Assembly: GCF_029846635.1 (NCBI RefSeq) | Contig: NZ_JARVTG010000001.1 | Coordinates: 777,001-841,000 of the forward strand | Reading direction: 5' to 3' | From: Pokkaliibacter sp. MBI-7 | Lineage (GTDB): Bacteria; Pseudomonadota; Gammaproteobacteria; Pseudomonadales; Balneatricaceae | DNA: 64,000 nt | In this document: positions 35,852-44,921 of the stretch, piece by piece | How the letters are laid out: each line of letters opens with the position of its first letter | Numbering within the stretch: the stretch's first letter is position 1 | Translations under genes and position numbers: made by a program | The notes under the pieces: generated by a model | Database searches by the model: none | The model's input: only the letters and a program-made list of their open reading frames with translations | Told to the model about the DNA's origin: nothing

Positions 35852-36700
35852 TTAGTCATTCTGACGCGCCAGAGCCCACTGATACAATTTCTTGCGCGGC
35901 TGATTGAGTATTTTTGCCCCCGTTGAGGCAGCCTGACTGATTGACAGCGACTCCAGCAGTATTTGCATGACACGCCCCCCCTCTGCATCCAGATCGTCAT
36001 CGTCAGCAACAGGTACAGAGTGCCCCTGAACCATAAGCACCATCTCTCCCTTTTGCTGATTGTGATCTGCTTCAACCTCGGCCAGCACTTCTGCAATCGA
36101 ACCAGACAAAAAAGTCTCGAAGGTTTTGGTCAACTCCCTCGCCATCACCATGGCACGCCCCTCACCGAACACCTCCACCATTGCCTGAAGCGTGGCAAGA
36201 ATGCGATGTGGACTTTCGTAAAACACCAGAGTCCTGGCTTCATCTCTGACCTTTTCCAGCGCAGCCTGCCTGGCTTGCGCCCTTGCAGGCAAAAAACCCT
36301 CAAATACAAACTTGTCAGTTGGCAGGCCTGCTGCACACAGCGCTGTAACCATGGCACACGGCCCCGGTATCGGCACTACCTTGAATCCAGCCCGGCGCAC
36401 CTCCTTCACCAGGTGATAACCAGGATCGGAGATTAGCGGTGTCCCCGCATCAGAAACCAGAGCAACACTTTCCCCTCCCATCAATCGCTGTACAATAGCG
36501 TCTGCTTGCTTGCGCTCATTGTGATCATGTACAGCCCACACAGGGGTTCTAATATTGAAATGAGACAGTAAACGCTGACTATGGCGAGTATCTTCTGCCG
36601 CAATCAGCCCAACGCTGGACAATGTAGCAACAGCACGAGGACTCAAGTCCTCAAGATTTCCAATTGGAGTGGCGACAATATATAAGGCCTGTTCTGACAT
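35852..36700 (-). CDS. rsmI: 16S rRNA (cytidine1402-2'-O)-methyltransferase RsmI
   Basis: This 282-aa tetrapyrrole-methylase-fold enzyme methylates the 2'-O of C1402, the same nucleotide modified by RsmH. Motifs are LYIVATPIGNLEDLSPRA, AAEDTRHS, SDAGTPLISDPG and the VFYESPHRI stretch. It is transcribed away from lpoA (divergent, 48 nt to the chosen lpoA start), a very common arrangement. Confidence 0.97.
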   Translation of the reverse strand: MSEQALYIVATPIGNLEDLSPRAVATLSSVGLIAAEDTRHSQRLLSHFNIRTPVWAVHDHNERKQADAIVQRLMGGESVALVSDAGTPLISDPGYHLVKEVRRAGFKVVPIPGPCAMVTALCAAGLPTDKFVFEGFLPARAQARQAALEKVRDEARTLVFYESPHRILATLQAMVEVFGEGRAMVMARELTKTFETFLSGSIAEVLAEVEADHNQQKGEMVLMVQGHSVPVADDDDLDAEGGRVMQILLESLSISQAASTGAKILNQPRKKLYQWALARQND

Positions 36701-36748
36701 GCCGAATCCAGATATTCCGATGAAAAACCAAGGCGACAGGGATTGATT

Positions 36749-38566
36749 GTGAGCTCATGCAATTTACGCAGCTTGGCACTATGCCTAGCAACATCTGCAA
36801 GCATCCTGCTGGCTGGATGCGTGTCCAACTCAGGGACTCAGCCACAGAAAGCAACTCAACGAGCCAGCTCACAACAGTCAATTGGCTCCATAGTAGCACG
36901 CAGTCAGGCAAAATCCGGCGAAGATCGTAACGAGTTTCTATTGCTGAACGCTGAGCAGCTGTTAGATCAGGCACGCCCCGGCGATGCCAGCACCCTGACA
37001 GACATGGTTGATGAGCGATCACTGGATGCTGACCTGAAACTCGAATATGCATTTCTTCGAGCCAAGCTGGAGCTCAGCCGGCAGGATGGCAACCAGGCGC
37101 TCTTTTGGTTACACGATCCCGTATTCCAGCAGTCGCAGCTAAGCTCCGTCGATGAACAGTTGCTGCACCAGCTACGCGCCCAGGCTTTCGAGCTGAATCT
37201 TGACTACATTCACGCTGCCAAAGAGCGTATTCAGCTATCCAGCCTGCTGGATGGTAACCAGAAGCAGACCCAACACGACCTGATCTGGCAAGACCTGCAA
37301 CGCAGCAACACCAGCCAGCTTAATCAGGCGAAAGGCGATGCGCTCGACAGCCTCACTCAAGGCTGGCTTGAGCTGGCACTGATAATGCGCAACCAGTCTG
37401 ACCTGGCACAACAGACCAGCAACCTCATGGACTGGAAACGCGCATGGCCCAGCCACCCCGCCAGCTACCTGCTGCCGGGAGAGCTTGCCGCACTGACTGA
37501 TACCAACACCGAACTGCCTCCCAAAGTGGCTTTAGTACTGCCGATGAGCGGCCAGCTGGCCAACGTAAGCCAAGCCATCCAACAAGGCTTTATGACTTCC
37601 TACTATCAGCGCCAGCAAAGTGGCCTGAACACGCCCGAAGTAGTGGTCAAGGACAGCGAAAGCTACCCGAACCTGCTGTCTCTATATCAGGATCTGAAAA
37701 ATCAGGGCGTGGAGTTTGTCATCGGCCCGCTGCGCAAAGAACAGTTACAGCAGCTGGCTAACAGCAACCATCTCGACATCGACACCTTGGGCCTGAACGT
37801 ACTGGACAACACCAGCTATCTGCCCGACAACCTCTTTGAATATGGCCTGACAATTGAAGACGAAGCTCGCCAGGCTGCCAATCAGGCCTGGCAAGATGGC
37901 AAGCGCAGCGCCATGCTTCTTACCGAACCCAGTGAATGGGCTCAACGTGCCGCCAGCGCATTTCGTCAGGAATGGCAATCACTGGGAGGCAGCATACAAG
38001 ACGAATTTTCGCTGGATGGTCGCGACTCTTATGTCGATGTCTCTGCCCAATGGCTACGTCTGAACATGACCGCATCGCAGGCCAAAGCCAGCAATGGCAG
38101 TGCACGTCATCGCCAGGATATCGACATGATTTTTCTGGTTAGCAAACCCCAGACCGCACGACAGGTCGTTCCTGCGCTGTCGTTCAACTTTGCCTCTGAC
38201 ATCCCCATTTACGCAACATCGCAAATTTACACTGGCAAACCCGACCCTCAGCATGATCAGGACTTGAATGGTGTCTATTTCACCATCATGCCCATGCTTT
38301 TGAAGGGAGTTAGCGGCAACTCAGCCCAGGTACAGGACTTCTGGCAGCAATCAGCTGGCAACGTTCTAGGGTTCTATGCCATGGGCATGGATGCTTTTGA
38401 GCTCATGCTAAGGATGCCGCTGATGAAGGAACATCAAAACAGCCGCTTCTACGGCCAGACGGGTATTTTGGAGATGGAAGACGGCGTCATTCATCGACAA
38501 CTCAGCATTGCGCGCATGCGTGACGGAGCACCTTACCCCATCCTCACCAACCAACCACAGGACTGA
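36749..38566 (+). CDS. lpoA: Penicillin-binding protein activator LpoA (outer-membrane lipoprotein)
   Basis: This 605-aa lipoprotein has a signal peptide ending in the lipobox LLAGC (C24), an N-terminal TPR-like helical domain and a C-terminal periplasmic-binding-protein-like domain (from about PPKVALVLPMSGQL). It reaches through the peptidoglycan to activate PBP1A. The start is GTG 36749 with ACAGGGA 6 nt upstream; the TTG at 36743 lies on the ribosome site and is unlikely. It is divergent from rsmI and followed by yraN. Confidence 0.93.
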   Translation: MSSCNLRSLALCLATSASILLAGCVSNSGTQPQKATQRASSQQSIGSIVARSQAKSGEDRNEFLLLNAEQLLDQARPGDASTLTDMVDERSLDADLKLEYAFLRAKLELSRQDGNQALFWLHDPVFQQSQLSSVDEQLLHQLRAQAFELNLDYIHAAKERIQLSSLLDGNQKQTQHDLIWQDLQRSNTSQLNQAKGDALDSLTQGWLELALIMRNQSDLAQQTSNLMDWKRAWPSHPASYLLPGELAALTDTNTELPPKVALVLPMSGQLANVSQAIQQGFMTSYYQRQQSGLNTPEVVVKDSESYPNLLSLYQDLKNQGVEFVIGPLRKEQLQQLANSNHLDIDTLGLNVLDNTSYLPDNLFEYGLTIEDEARQAANQAWQDGKRSAMLLTEPSEWAQRAASAFRQEWQSLGGSIQDEFSLDGRDSYVDVSAQWLRLNMTASQAKASNGSARHRQDIDMIFLVSKPQTARQVVPALSFNFASDIPIYATSQIYTGKPDPQHDQDLNGVYFTIMPMLLKGVSGNSAQVQDFWQQSAGNVLGFYAMGMDAFELMLRMPLMKEHQNSRFYGQTGILEMEDGVIHRQLSIARMRDGAPYPILTNQPQD

Positions 38567-38570
38567 GGGT

Positions 38571-38930
38571 GTGCGAGCATTTTGGCGCGGAAGAAGCGCT
38601 GAACAGGCAGCCTGTGATTACCTGAAGCAAGCCGGGCTGACGGTGGTGGACAGGAATATCAGACTGGCCAATGGCGAAATAGATATTATCGTGCAGGAAC
38701 AAAACATCCTGATATTTGTCGAAGTTCGCTATCGCAGTGCCAATTCTCTGGTATCCGCTGCACAATCGGTGGATACCAACAAGCAAAGCAGGATAATCAA
38801 CACAGCCCATGCTTACCTGCAGCGCAATCCGCGATGGCAAAATCAGCTCTGTCGCTTTGATGTCATCGCTGTTGAAAACAGTGCTGATGGCTACCTATTT
38901 AACTGGCTGAAAAATGCCTTCACGACCTGA
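38571..38930 (+). CDS. yraN: YraN family endonuclease-like protein (UPF0102)
   Basis: This 119-aa protein has the restriction-endonuclease-like fold pattern of the family: RGRSAEQAACDYLKQAG, RNIRLANGEIDIIVQEQNILIFVEVRYR and RFDVIAVE. The GEIDII...FVEVR motif is the nuclease-like core; activity in vivo is not known. GTG 38571 is used because upstream in-frame codons lie within lpoA; its ribosome site overlaps the lpoA stop. diaA follows after 7 nt. Confidence 0.92.
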   Translation: MRAFWRGRSAEQAACDYLKQAGLTVVDRNIRLANGEIDIIVQEQNILIFVEVRYRSANSLVSAAQSVDTNKQSRIINTAHAYLQRNPRWQNQLCRFDVIAVENSADGYLFNWLKNAFTT

Positions 38931-38937
38931 ATCTGAC

Positions 38938-39546
38938 ATGACCCAACCACTCATGGAGCTGCAAGATCGCATCATTGCGCAATTTCACACCAGCATCGAC
39001 GTCAAAGTCCATGCGGTTGAAACCCTTACACCTGTAATAGCCCACGCCAGCGAGATGATGCTGCATTGTTTGCTGAATGAGGGAAAAATTCTGTGTTGTG
39101 GCAATGGCCGTTCTGCAATTGATGCCCAGCTCTTCGCCACACAACTGTTGAATCGCTTCGATCGTGATCGCCCCGGCCTGCCTGCCATGGCCTTGAGTTC
39201 AGATGCTGCCACACTGACCGCGATCGCCAGCGAATACAGCTACAACGATGTCTTCTCCAAGCAAACTCGCGCTCTGGGTCAACCAGGAGACATCTTGCTG
39301 GTTTTGTCGTCATCAGGTCGTTCTGCCAACATTGTCCAGGCAATTCAGGCAGCGCATGACCGCGACATGATGGTTATTGCACTGACAGGCCACGATGGTG
39401 GCGATATAGCAGCATTACTCAGACCAGAAGAGGTTGAATTACGAGTTCCTTCGGATCAGCCTGTGCGCATTCAGGAAGTCCACACCCTGATCGTGCATTG
39501 CTTATGCGACCTTATTGACCACCAGCTCTTTGGAGGAGAAGGATGA
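38938..39546 (+). CDS. diaA: DnaA initiator-associating protein DiaA (SIS domain)
   Basis: This 202-aa SIS-domain protein is close to DiaA/GmhA-like proteins. The sugar-phosphate loop reads CGNGRSAIDAQLF, as in DiaA (CGNGTSA...) rather than the GmhA loop. The C-terminal LCDLIDHQLF retains the Leu-Phe pair needed for E. coli DiaA to bind DnaA and promote timely replication initiation. Start choices are ATG 38914, 38938 and 38953, none with a strong ribosome site. It lies between yraN and dolP, the usual context. Confidence 0.88.
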   Translation: MTQPLMELQDRIIAQFHTSIDVKVHAVETLTPVIAHASEMMLHCLLNEGKILCCGNGRSAIDAQLFATQLLNRFDRDRPGLPAMALSSDAATLTAIASEYSYNDVFSKQTRALGQPGDILLVLSSSGRSANIVQAIQAAHDRDMMVIALTGHDGGDIAALLRPEEVELRVPSDQPVRIQEVHTLIVHCLCDLIDHQLFGGEG

Positions 39547-40112
39547 AGCACCCTTTGCTTGCAACCTTGGCACTTAGCACCATCGCCCTGCATGGCTGCT
39601 CAACTATGATATCCAATGGCCGCGAAGAACCTATCAAAGAGGATTACGGTTCACGCACCATGGGTGGCTATATTGACGATCAGGTGATCGAAACAAAAGC
39701 CAATGTCAATATCAGCAAAGGCTCAGCAGAGGTACAGCACGGGCGCATCTCCATTACCAGTATCGATGGTATCGTACTGCTGGTTGGACAGGTGCCCACC
39801 CAGACAGCCAAGGAAGAAGCAGGCAGAATAGTTCAGCAAGTTCGAGACGTGAAACAAGTCCAGAACATGTTATCTGTAGCACCGCCAGCCACTCTGGTTA
39901 TGCAGAGCCAAGACACCTTCATTACCACACAGGTAATAAGCAAACTCTTTTCCAACAAAAATGTTCCAAGCTCGCAGATCAAGGTCATCACCGAAGCGGG
40001 GATCGTTTATTTAATGGGACGAGTTACCCCACAACAAGCCAACCTTGCAGTCGACTTAATCAGGCAAGTTGGCGGGGTTCAACAGATCGTTAAAGTTTTC
40101 GAATATATTTAA
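39543..40112 (+). CDS. dolP: Dual BON-domain lipoprotein DolP (YraP)
   Basis: This 189-aa outer-membrane lipoprotein has a lipobox at LHGC (C19) and two BON domains (about 45-113 and 120-189). DolP localises to division sites and supports outer-membrane integrity and BAM function. The start overlaps the diaA stop (ATGA) with GGAGGAGAAGG upstream. A strong bidirectional terminator follows. Confidence 0.95.
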   Translation: MKHPLLATLALSTIALHGCSTMISNGREEPIKEDYGSRTMGGYIDDQVIETKANVNISKGSAEVQHGRISITSIDGIVLLVGQVPTQTAKEEAGRIVQQVRDVKQVQNMLSVAPPATLVMQSQDTFITTQVISKLFSNKNVPSSQIKVITEAGIVYLMGRVTPQQANLAVDLIRQVGGVQQIVKVFEYI

Positions 40113-40124
40113 ACACCAAAAACA

Positions 40125-40152
40125 AAAGGCATGTTCGAGAACATGCCTTTTG
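40125..40152. terminator. Bidirectional terminator between dolP and sspB
   Basis: AAAAGGCATGTTC (40125-40137) pairs perfectly with GAACATGCCTTTT (40140-40152). A- and T-rich arms on both sides allow it to stop both dolP (+) and sspB (-) transcription. Confidence 0.85.
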
Positions 40153-40189
40153 CAATCAAAGAAACAGCGCAGTAGCTGCAATTACTTCA

Positions 40190-40645
40190 CTACTTAACAA
40201 CCTTCAAGGTTGGGCGCTTTTTCTTGCTATCCGCATCCTCTACTAGCTCATCCCCCTTGCTAGAAGCGCCATCAACAACCTCCAGTGAAGAAGCAGTTGC
40301 CTCCTCCAGCAAACGCTGCTCCAACATATCTGCTCCGGGCTCCATACCAAACCCCATACCCTGCCCATTTTCTCTGGCATACACCGCCAAAACAGAGGCA
40401 ATAGGGGCAATTACCTGCATTGGCACTCCCCCGAATCGCGCATTAAATGTCAGTTCAGCATTCCCCATCTGCAGATACTGCACTGCTGATGGAGAAATAT
40501 TGAGGATAATCTGCCCATCTTGAACGTGCTGAACTGGCACCTGAACCCCTGGACACTCAGCATCAACAACGACGTATGGAGTCCAACCGTTCTCAAGTAT
40601 CCAGTCATACAAGGCACGAGCCAGAAATGCGCGGCTAGGTATCAT
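40190..40645 (-). CDS. sspB: ClpXP adaptor protein SspB
   Basis: This 151-aa protein has the SspB substrate-binding domain (about 1-105, with VPVQHVQDGQIILNISPSAV and FNARFGGVP), a flexible acidic linker, and the ClpX-binding tail (RPTLKVVK) at the C-terminus. It tethers ssrA-tagged proteins to ClpXP. It is followed by the dolP terminator and preceded by sspA in the same orientation. Confidence 0.96.
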   Translation of the reverse strand: MIPSRAFLARALYDWILENGWTPYVVVDAECPGVQVPVQHVQDGQIILNISPSAVQYLQMGNAELTFNARFGGVPMQVIAPIASVLAVYARENGQGMGFGMEPGADMLEQRLLEEATASSLEVVDGASSKGDELVEDADSKKKRPTLKVVK

Positions 40646-40713
40646 AAGTAACTCTTTTCACAAACAGATAAAAAGGCATTCAGCCCAACGCAGCATGTCA
40701 CCAGTATCAGGCA

Positions 40714-41343
40714 TCAAGCACGAATTTCTTTTTCCGCCTCAGACAAGCTGGCGCGGAAAGATTCACGCTCAAACAACCGCCCCATGTATTTCAGGAGGTG
40801 TTTGGCAGGCTTTTCAGGCAGCTCGATACCCAACGCAGGAAGTCTCCATAGAATGGGCGCCGTACAGCAATCGACCAGAGTGAACTCATCACTCATGAAG
40901 TAAGGACGTTCAGAGAAAATCGGTGCTATAGAGACCAGGCTATCAGTGAGAATCTGACGTGACTGCTCAGCTTCATCGCTATTCTTGTTTGCCAGAATCA
41001 GATCAACATGCTTGCACCAGTCGCGCTGGATACGATGCATCAACTGACGGCTTTCAGCACGCGCTACCGGGTAAACAGGCAACAGCGGAGGATGCGGAAA
41101 ACGCTCATCAAGATACTCCATCATGATGTTAGGCTCGAACAGCACCAACTCACGATCAAGCAACGTCGGCAATGAGCTATAAGGGTTAAGAGTGGTCACA
41201 TCCTCAGGCAAATGCTCAGGATCGGTATCCAGCACATCAACAGTCACTCCTTTTTCGGCCAGTACGATACGTACGCGATGACTGTAATGATCTTCACCGT
41301 TGGAGAAGAACGTCATTGAAGAACGCTTCGCCACAACACCCAT
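40714..41343 (-). CDS. sspA: Stringent starvation protein A (SspA)
   Basis: This 209-aa glutathione-S-transferase-fold protein binds RNA polymerase and affects stationary-phase and acid-stress transcription. The N-terminal thioredoxin-like half contains SSLPTLLDRELVLFEPNIMMEYLDERFPHPPLLP and the helical half PILWRLPALGIELP. ATG 41343 follows GAGG at 8-nt spacing; the frame extends to 41379 without support. sspB lies downstream after 68 nt. Confidence 0.95.
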   Translation of the reverse strand: MGVVAKRSSMTFFSNGEDHYSHRVRIVLAEKGVTVDVLDTDPEHLPEDVTTLNPYSSLPTLLDRELVLFEPNIMMEYLDERFPHPPLLPVYPVARAESRQLMHRIQRDWCKHVDLILANKNSDEAEQSRQILTDSLVSIAPIFSERPYFMSDEFTLVDCCTAPILWRLPALGIELPEKPAKHLLKYMGRLFERESFRASLSEAEKEIRA

Positions 41344-41428
41344 GTTGGTAACCTCTTCTGAATAAAGATTTTTGCACAAACGCCAACGCGGCCCTTAAAG
41401 GCCGCGCGTAAGCTCGCTTAACAACGCA

Positions 41429-42217
41429 CTAGTGCACGTCTCGCCAGTACTCACGTTTCAGCGCGTAGGCGAACACAAATAGAATGGCCAAGAATATTAG
41501 CACATAGGTGCCAATTCGCATGCTGTCCAATTTTGATGGTTCACCCATATAGGCGAGGAAGTTTACCAGATCATAGACCGCTTGATCATATTCCTTTTCT
41601 GTCAACTTACCCGTTCCCGGCTTGATACCAATAACGTCACATTGCGTTTCAAGAAAAGCCTTACCCGTAAGAGGATCTACCTTGGTACGCCCATCCTCGT
41701 CGACAACAGGTACAGGCTTACAGGTTTTTTCGGGAACACCCTGTAATTCAATTAACGCATGAGGCATCCCGACATTGGGAAAGACGGTGTTATTGACTCC
41801 AAAAGGACGAGAGCTATCGGCATAAAAACTGCGCAGATAGGTATAAATCCAATCCGCTCCACGCAACCTCGCCTCTAACGTCAAATCTGGTGGAGGACTA
41901 CCAAACCAAGTCTTTGCATCAACAGTACGCATAGCCACCGTCATCTGCTCACCAATCTTGCGCCCAGGCAAAACGAGGTATTTTGCAGCCATCTCTGCGG
42001 GCACACCGAGATCATCAGCCGTGCGCTCATAACGCTGATAGTTTGCCGAGTGACAACCCAGGCAATAATTTTTAAACAGTGCCCATCCACGCTGCATAGA
42101 AGCCGTATCATGCAGATCGGTCTCATGTTTATCCAAATGCACGCTATGCCCTTCAGCCGCCCATCCCACAACTGGCATTAACGCTGCAAAAACTATGGCC
42201 AGTATTTTATTCATCAT
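41429..42217 (-). CDS. petC: Cytochrome c1 (bc1 complex)
   Basis: This 262-aa periplasmic c-type cytochrome has a signal peptide (cleavage near WAA, residue 21), the haem-binding CLGCH (C52-H56), and a C-terminal transmembrane anchor (about 236-256). It passes electrons from the Rieske protein to soluble cytochrome c. Two tandem ATG codons overlap the petB stop (ATGA), so the exact first Met is uncertain by one codon. A GC-rich inverted repeat (41387-41406) precedes sspA. Confidence 0.95.
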   Translation of the reverse strand: MMNKILAIVFAALMPVVGWAAEGHSVHLDKHETDLHDTASMQRGWALFKNYCLGCHSANYQRYERTADDLGVPAEMAAKYLVLPGRKIGEQMTVAMRTVDAKTWFGSPPPDLTLEARLRGADWIYTYLRSFYADSSRPFGVNNTVFPNVGMPHALIELQGVPEKTCKPVPVVDEDGRTKVDPLTGKAFLETQCDVIGIKPGTGKLTEKEYDQAVYDLVNFLAYMGEPSKLDSMRIGTYVLIFLAILFVFAYALKREYWRDVH

Positions 42218-43473
42218 CCAGTCACTCGCTCAGGCACAGGCTTGGTTGACTCCATGCGGGTATAGAAAGGCATCAGCAGGAAGTAAGCGAAGTACAAAAC
42301 TGTTGCCAGCTGCGCCGCGACCGTTCGAGGACCAGTGGAAGGCGTCGCTCCCAGACACCCCAACAAGACAAAAGACAACACAAAAATAACGAGCGCTACT
42401 TTGCTCATCCAGCCTTTGTAGCGGATGGACTTGACTGGTGAGCGATCAAGCCAGGGCAGCACAAACAGGATGGCAATGGCCGCCCCCATGACAACCACTC
42501 CCCAGAACTTGGCATCCACACCAAACAGCGGATAGGTGACAGCTCGCAACATGGCATAGAAGGGAGTGAAGTACCAAACCGGCGCAATATGCTCTGGCGT
42601 TTTCAATCCATTGGCAGGTTCGAAGTTCGGCTTCTCCAGGAAGTACCCTCCCATCTCGGGGAAGAAAAACACCACTGTGCAGAAGACAAACAGGAATACC
42701 ACAACACCCACAATATCTTTGACGGTGTAATAAGGGTGAAAAGGAATACCATCCAGCGGGATACCATGCTCATCCTTGAAAGCCTTGATTTCGATCCCGT
42801 CCGGGTTATTCGAGCCCACCTCATGAAGAGCAAGAATGTGCAGGACGACCAGCGCCAACAAGACAATGGGCAGAGCTATTACATGCAATGCGAAAAAGCG
42901 ATTTAGTGTGATACCTGATATCAGATAGTCACCACGAATCCACTGAGCAAGATCCTCTCCTACTACTGGAATCGCACCGAAAAGAGAGACAATAACCTGC
43001 GCGCCCCAGTAGGACATTTGCCCCCAGGGCAGCAAATACCCCATGAAGGCTTCCGCCATAAGCGCCAGATAGATGGCCATACCGAATATCCACACCAGCT
43101 CTCGTGGTTTGCGGTACGAGCCATACATCATGCCGCGGAACATATGCAGATAGACCACAATAAAGAATGCTGAAGCGCCGGTAGAGTGCAGGTAGCGGAT
43201 GATCCACCCCATATCGACATCGCGCATGATGTATTCGACAGAGGCAAAAGCCCCCTCCGCACTGGGGTTATAGCTCATGGTCAACCATATTCCGGTGAGA
43301 ATCTGGTTGACCAGAACCAACAACGCCAGTGAACCGAAGAAGTACCAGAAGTTGAAGTTTTTTGGCGCATAGTATTTCGATAAATGATCTTCCCACATTT
43401 GAGTTGCGGGAAAACGCTCATCGATCCAACCCAATAAGCCACCTGTAGCCTTGCTGCGGTTTGGATTACCCAT
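42214..43473 (-). CDS. petB: Cytochrome b (bc1 complex)
   Basis: This 419-aa protein carries the quinol oxidation and reduction sites. It has about nine transmembrane helices; the paired haem histidines lie in the RYLHSTGASAFFIVVYLHMFRG and LHVIALPIVLLALVVLHI segments. The PEWY-like Qo motif reads PVWY here (HIAPVWYFTPFY). It is coupled to petA by a TGATG overlap and to petC by ATGA. Confidence 0.95.
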   Translation of the reverse strand: MGNPNRSKATGGLLGWIDERFPATQMWEDHLSKYYAPKNFNFWYFFGSLALLVLVNQILTGIWLTMSYNPSAEGAFASVEYIMRDVDMGWIIRYLHSTGASAFFIVVYLHMFRGMMYGSYRKPRELVWIFGMAIYLALMAEAFMGYLLPWGQMSYWGAQVIVSLFGAIPVVGEDLAQWIRGDYLISGITLNRFFALHVIALPIVLLALVVLHILALHEVGSNNPDGIEIKAFKDEHGIPLDGIPFHPYYTVKDIVGVVVFLFVFCTVVFFFPEMGGYFLEKPNFEPANGLKTPEHIAPVWYFTPFYAMLRAVTYPLFGVDAKFWGVVVMGAAIAILFVLPWLDRSPVKSIRYKGWMSKVALVIFVLSFVLLGCLGATPSTGPRTVAAQLATVLYFAYFLLMPFYTRMESTKPVPERVTG

Positions 43474-44069
43474 CAGGTTTTCTCCTTATCCACACCAATC
43501 ACAATGGTGTTGTCATCTGTGTAGTTATGAGGGGGCACCAACAAATTCAGTGGTGCAGGCATACCCTTATAAACCCGTCCAGACAAATCATAGCGAGAGC
43601 CATGACATGGGCAGAAATACCCACCTAACCACTCTGGCCCCAGATCTGCCGGTGCAACCTCAGGTCGGTAAGTTGGTGAGCACCCGAGATGAGTACAAAT
43701 GCCCACCATCACCATAATCTCGGGCTTGATTGAACGGTATGCCTGGTGGGGAATGTAGTCCGGCTGCTGTGGCTTTTCTGACATCGGATCCGCCAGCTGA
43801 CTATCCAGCTTCGACAGACTGTCCAGCATCTCCTTACTGCGCCGGACAATCCATACAGGCTTGCCACGCCACTCTGCGATCATTTGCTGCCCCATTTCCA
43901 GCTTGGAAATGTCCGCCTTCACTGGTGCCCCTGCTGCTTTTGCCTTGGCACTTGGGCTCCATGATGCAACAAAAGGCACCGCTGCTCCGACAGCGCCTAC
44001 AGCCCCGACTACCGAGGTCGTCGCCACCAGGAAACGCCGACGCCCTTTATTCACGCCGTCATTGCTCAT
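43473..44069 (-). CDS. petA: Rieske iron-sulfur subunit (bc1 complex)
   Basis: This 198-aa protein has a twin-arginine signal (GRRRFLVATT) and a Rieske cluster with CTHLGC (C125, H127) and CPCHGS (C153, H156). It shuttles electrons from quinol at the Qo site to cytochrome c1. ATG 44069 follows GGGAGA; the frame's upstream extension to 44129 is not supported. First gene of the petABC operon. Confidence 0.95.
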   Translation of the reverse strand: MSNDGVNKGRRRFLVATTSVVGAVGAVGAAVPFVASWSPSAKAKAAGAPVKADISKLEMGQQMIAEWRGKPVWIVRRSKEMLDSLSKLDSQLADPMSEKPQQPDYIPHQAYRSIKPEIMVMVGICTHLGCSPTYRPEVAPADLGPEWLGGYFCPCHGSRYDLSGRVYKGMPAPLNLLVPPHNYTDDNTIVIGVDKEKT

Positions 44070-44463
44070 TACAGGTGTTCTCCCATATTTGCACGAGCAA
44101 ACCTGCCTCCCATCCAAGCAGATATCCAATACGCCAGTGCACGGCTCTAATTCACGGAATTGCCGCCGACGGTAATGAAGTTCACGTATCGGCTACAGGC
44201 CATCAACCTTATAGCCAGTACTGCTAATATTTTCCAACTTACAAAATCAACACATCGGGAAAAGGGAAATGCAGCTTACGACTGTGCACAATCCCTTTTT
44301 CCAGCCATTTTTGTGGACAGTAACCACAACAAGCCCCCTAAGTATGGCAAAAGGTTTCCGTGCTCGCCCTGCTCAGGATCAAAAAAAGCAGTGCATTCAA
44401 TATCAAAGCCAAACCATTTCAAACGACGCAGCACTTAGCGAAGCCCTTGCAGCACCCCAAAAA
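44070..44463. other. Intergenic region between rpsI terminator and petA
   Basis: Nearly 400 nt without a gene. It carries the candidate pet promoter and an imperfect inverted repeat of GGGAAAAGGGA (44258-44268) with TCCCTTTTTCC near 44292-44302. Short plus-strand ORFs here lack ribosome sites and family resemblance. Confidence 0.4.
44208..44237 (-). promoter_or_regulatory. Candidate petABC promoter
   Basis: On the minus strand, TTGGAA (-35, 44237-44232) and TATAAG (-10, 44213-44208) are 18 bp apart. Transcription would start about 130 nt before the petA ATG. Found by eye. Confidence 0.4.
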
Positions 44464-44501
44464 GAAAAACCCCAGGCAGCTTTCGCCACCTGGGGTTTTT
44501 C
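44464..44501 (-). terminator. rpsI terminator
   Basis: GAAAAACCCCAGG (44464-44476) pairs with CCTGGGGTTTTTC (44489-44501) around a 12-nt loop. The minus-strand transcript continues TTTTTCTTTTT. It lies 16 nt after the rpsI stop and ends the rplM-rpsI operon; it could also work on the plus strand. Confidence 0.9.
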
Positions 44502-44516
44502 TGTACCAAAAGCGAA

Positions 44517-44909
44517 TTAACGCTTGGAGTACTGAGGACGCTTACGCGCTTTACGCAGACCCACTTTCTTACGCTCAACTTCACGAGCGTCACGGGTAAC
44601 GTAACCTGCTTTACGCAGAGGTGAGCGCAGATCTTCGCTGTACTGGATCAGAGCACGGGTGATACCGTGACGGATCGCACCAGCCTGACCAGAGTTACCA
44701 CCACCAGCAACGGTGATGATCACGTCGAATTTCTCAGTAGCTTCAGCCAATTCCAGAGGCTGACGGACTACCATGCGAGCGGTTTCGCGGCCGAAATACT
44801 CTTCCAGGCTGCGTTTGTTGATAACGATCTTGCCAGAGCCTGCCTTCAGGTAAACACGGGCAGTAGAGGTCTTGCGGCGACCGGTACCGTAGTATTGAGT
44901 CACTGACAT
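44517..44909 (-). CDS. rpsI: 30S ribosomal protein S9
   Basis: This 130-aa protein matches S9 throughout, from YYGTGRRKTSTARVYLK to the C-terminal KRPQYSKR tail, which contacts tRNA in the P site. It follows rplM by 12 nt in the conserved operon and is followed by a strong terminator. Confidence 0.98.
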   Translation of the reverse strand: MSVTQYYGTGRRKTSTARVYLKAGSGKIVINKRSLEEYFGRETARMVVRQPLELAEATEKFDVIITVAGGGNSGQAGAIRHGITRALIQYSEDLRSPLRKAGYVTRDAREVERKKVGLRKARKRPQYSKR

Positions 44910-44921
44910 GTCTACTTCCCC

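Noticed and set aside
35314..35907. 197-codon open frame across the mraZ promoter, rnpB and rsmI end
   Set aside because: It is antisense to RNase P RNA, whose conserved structure explains the region.
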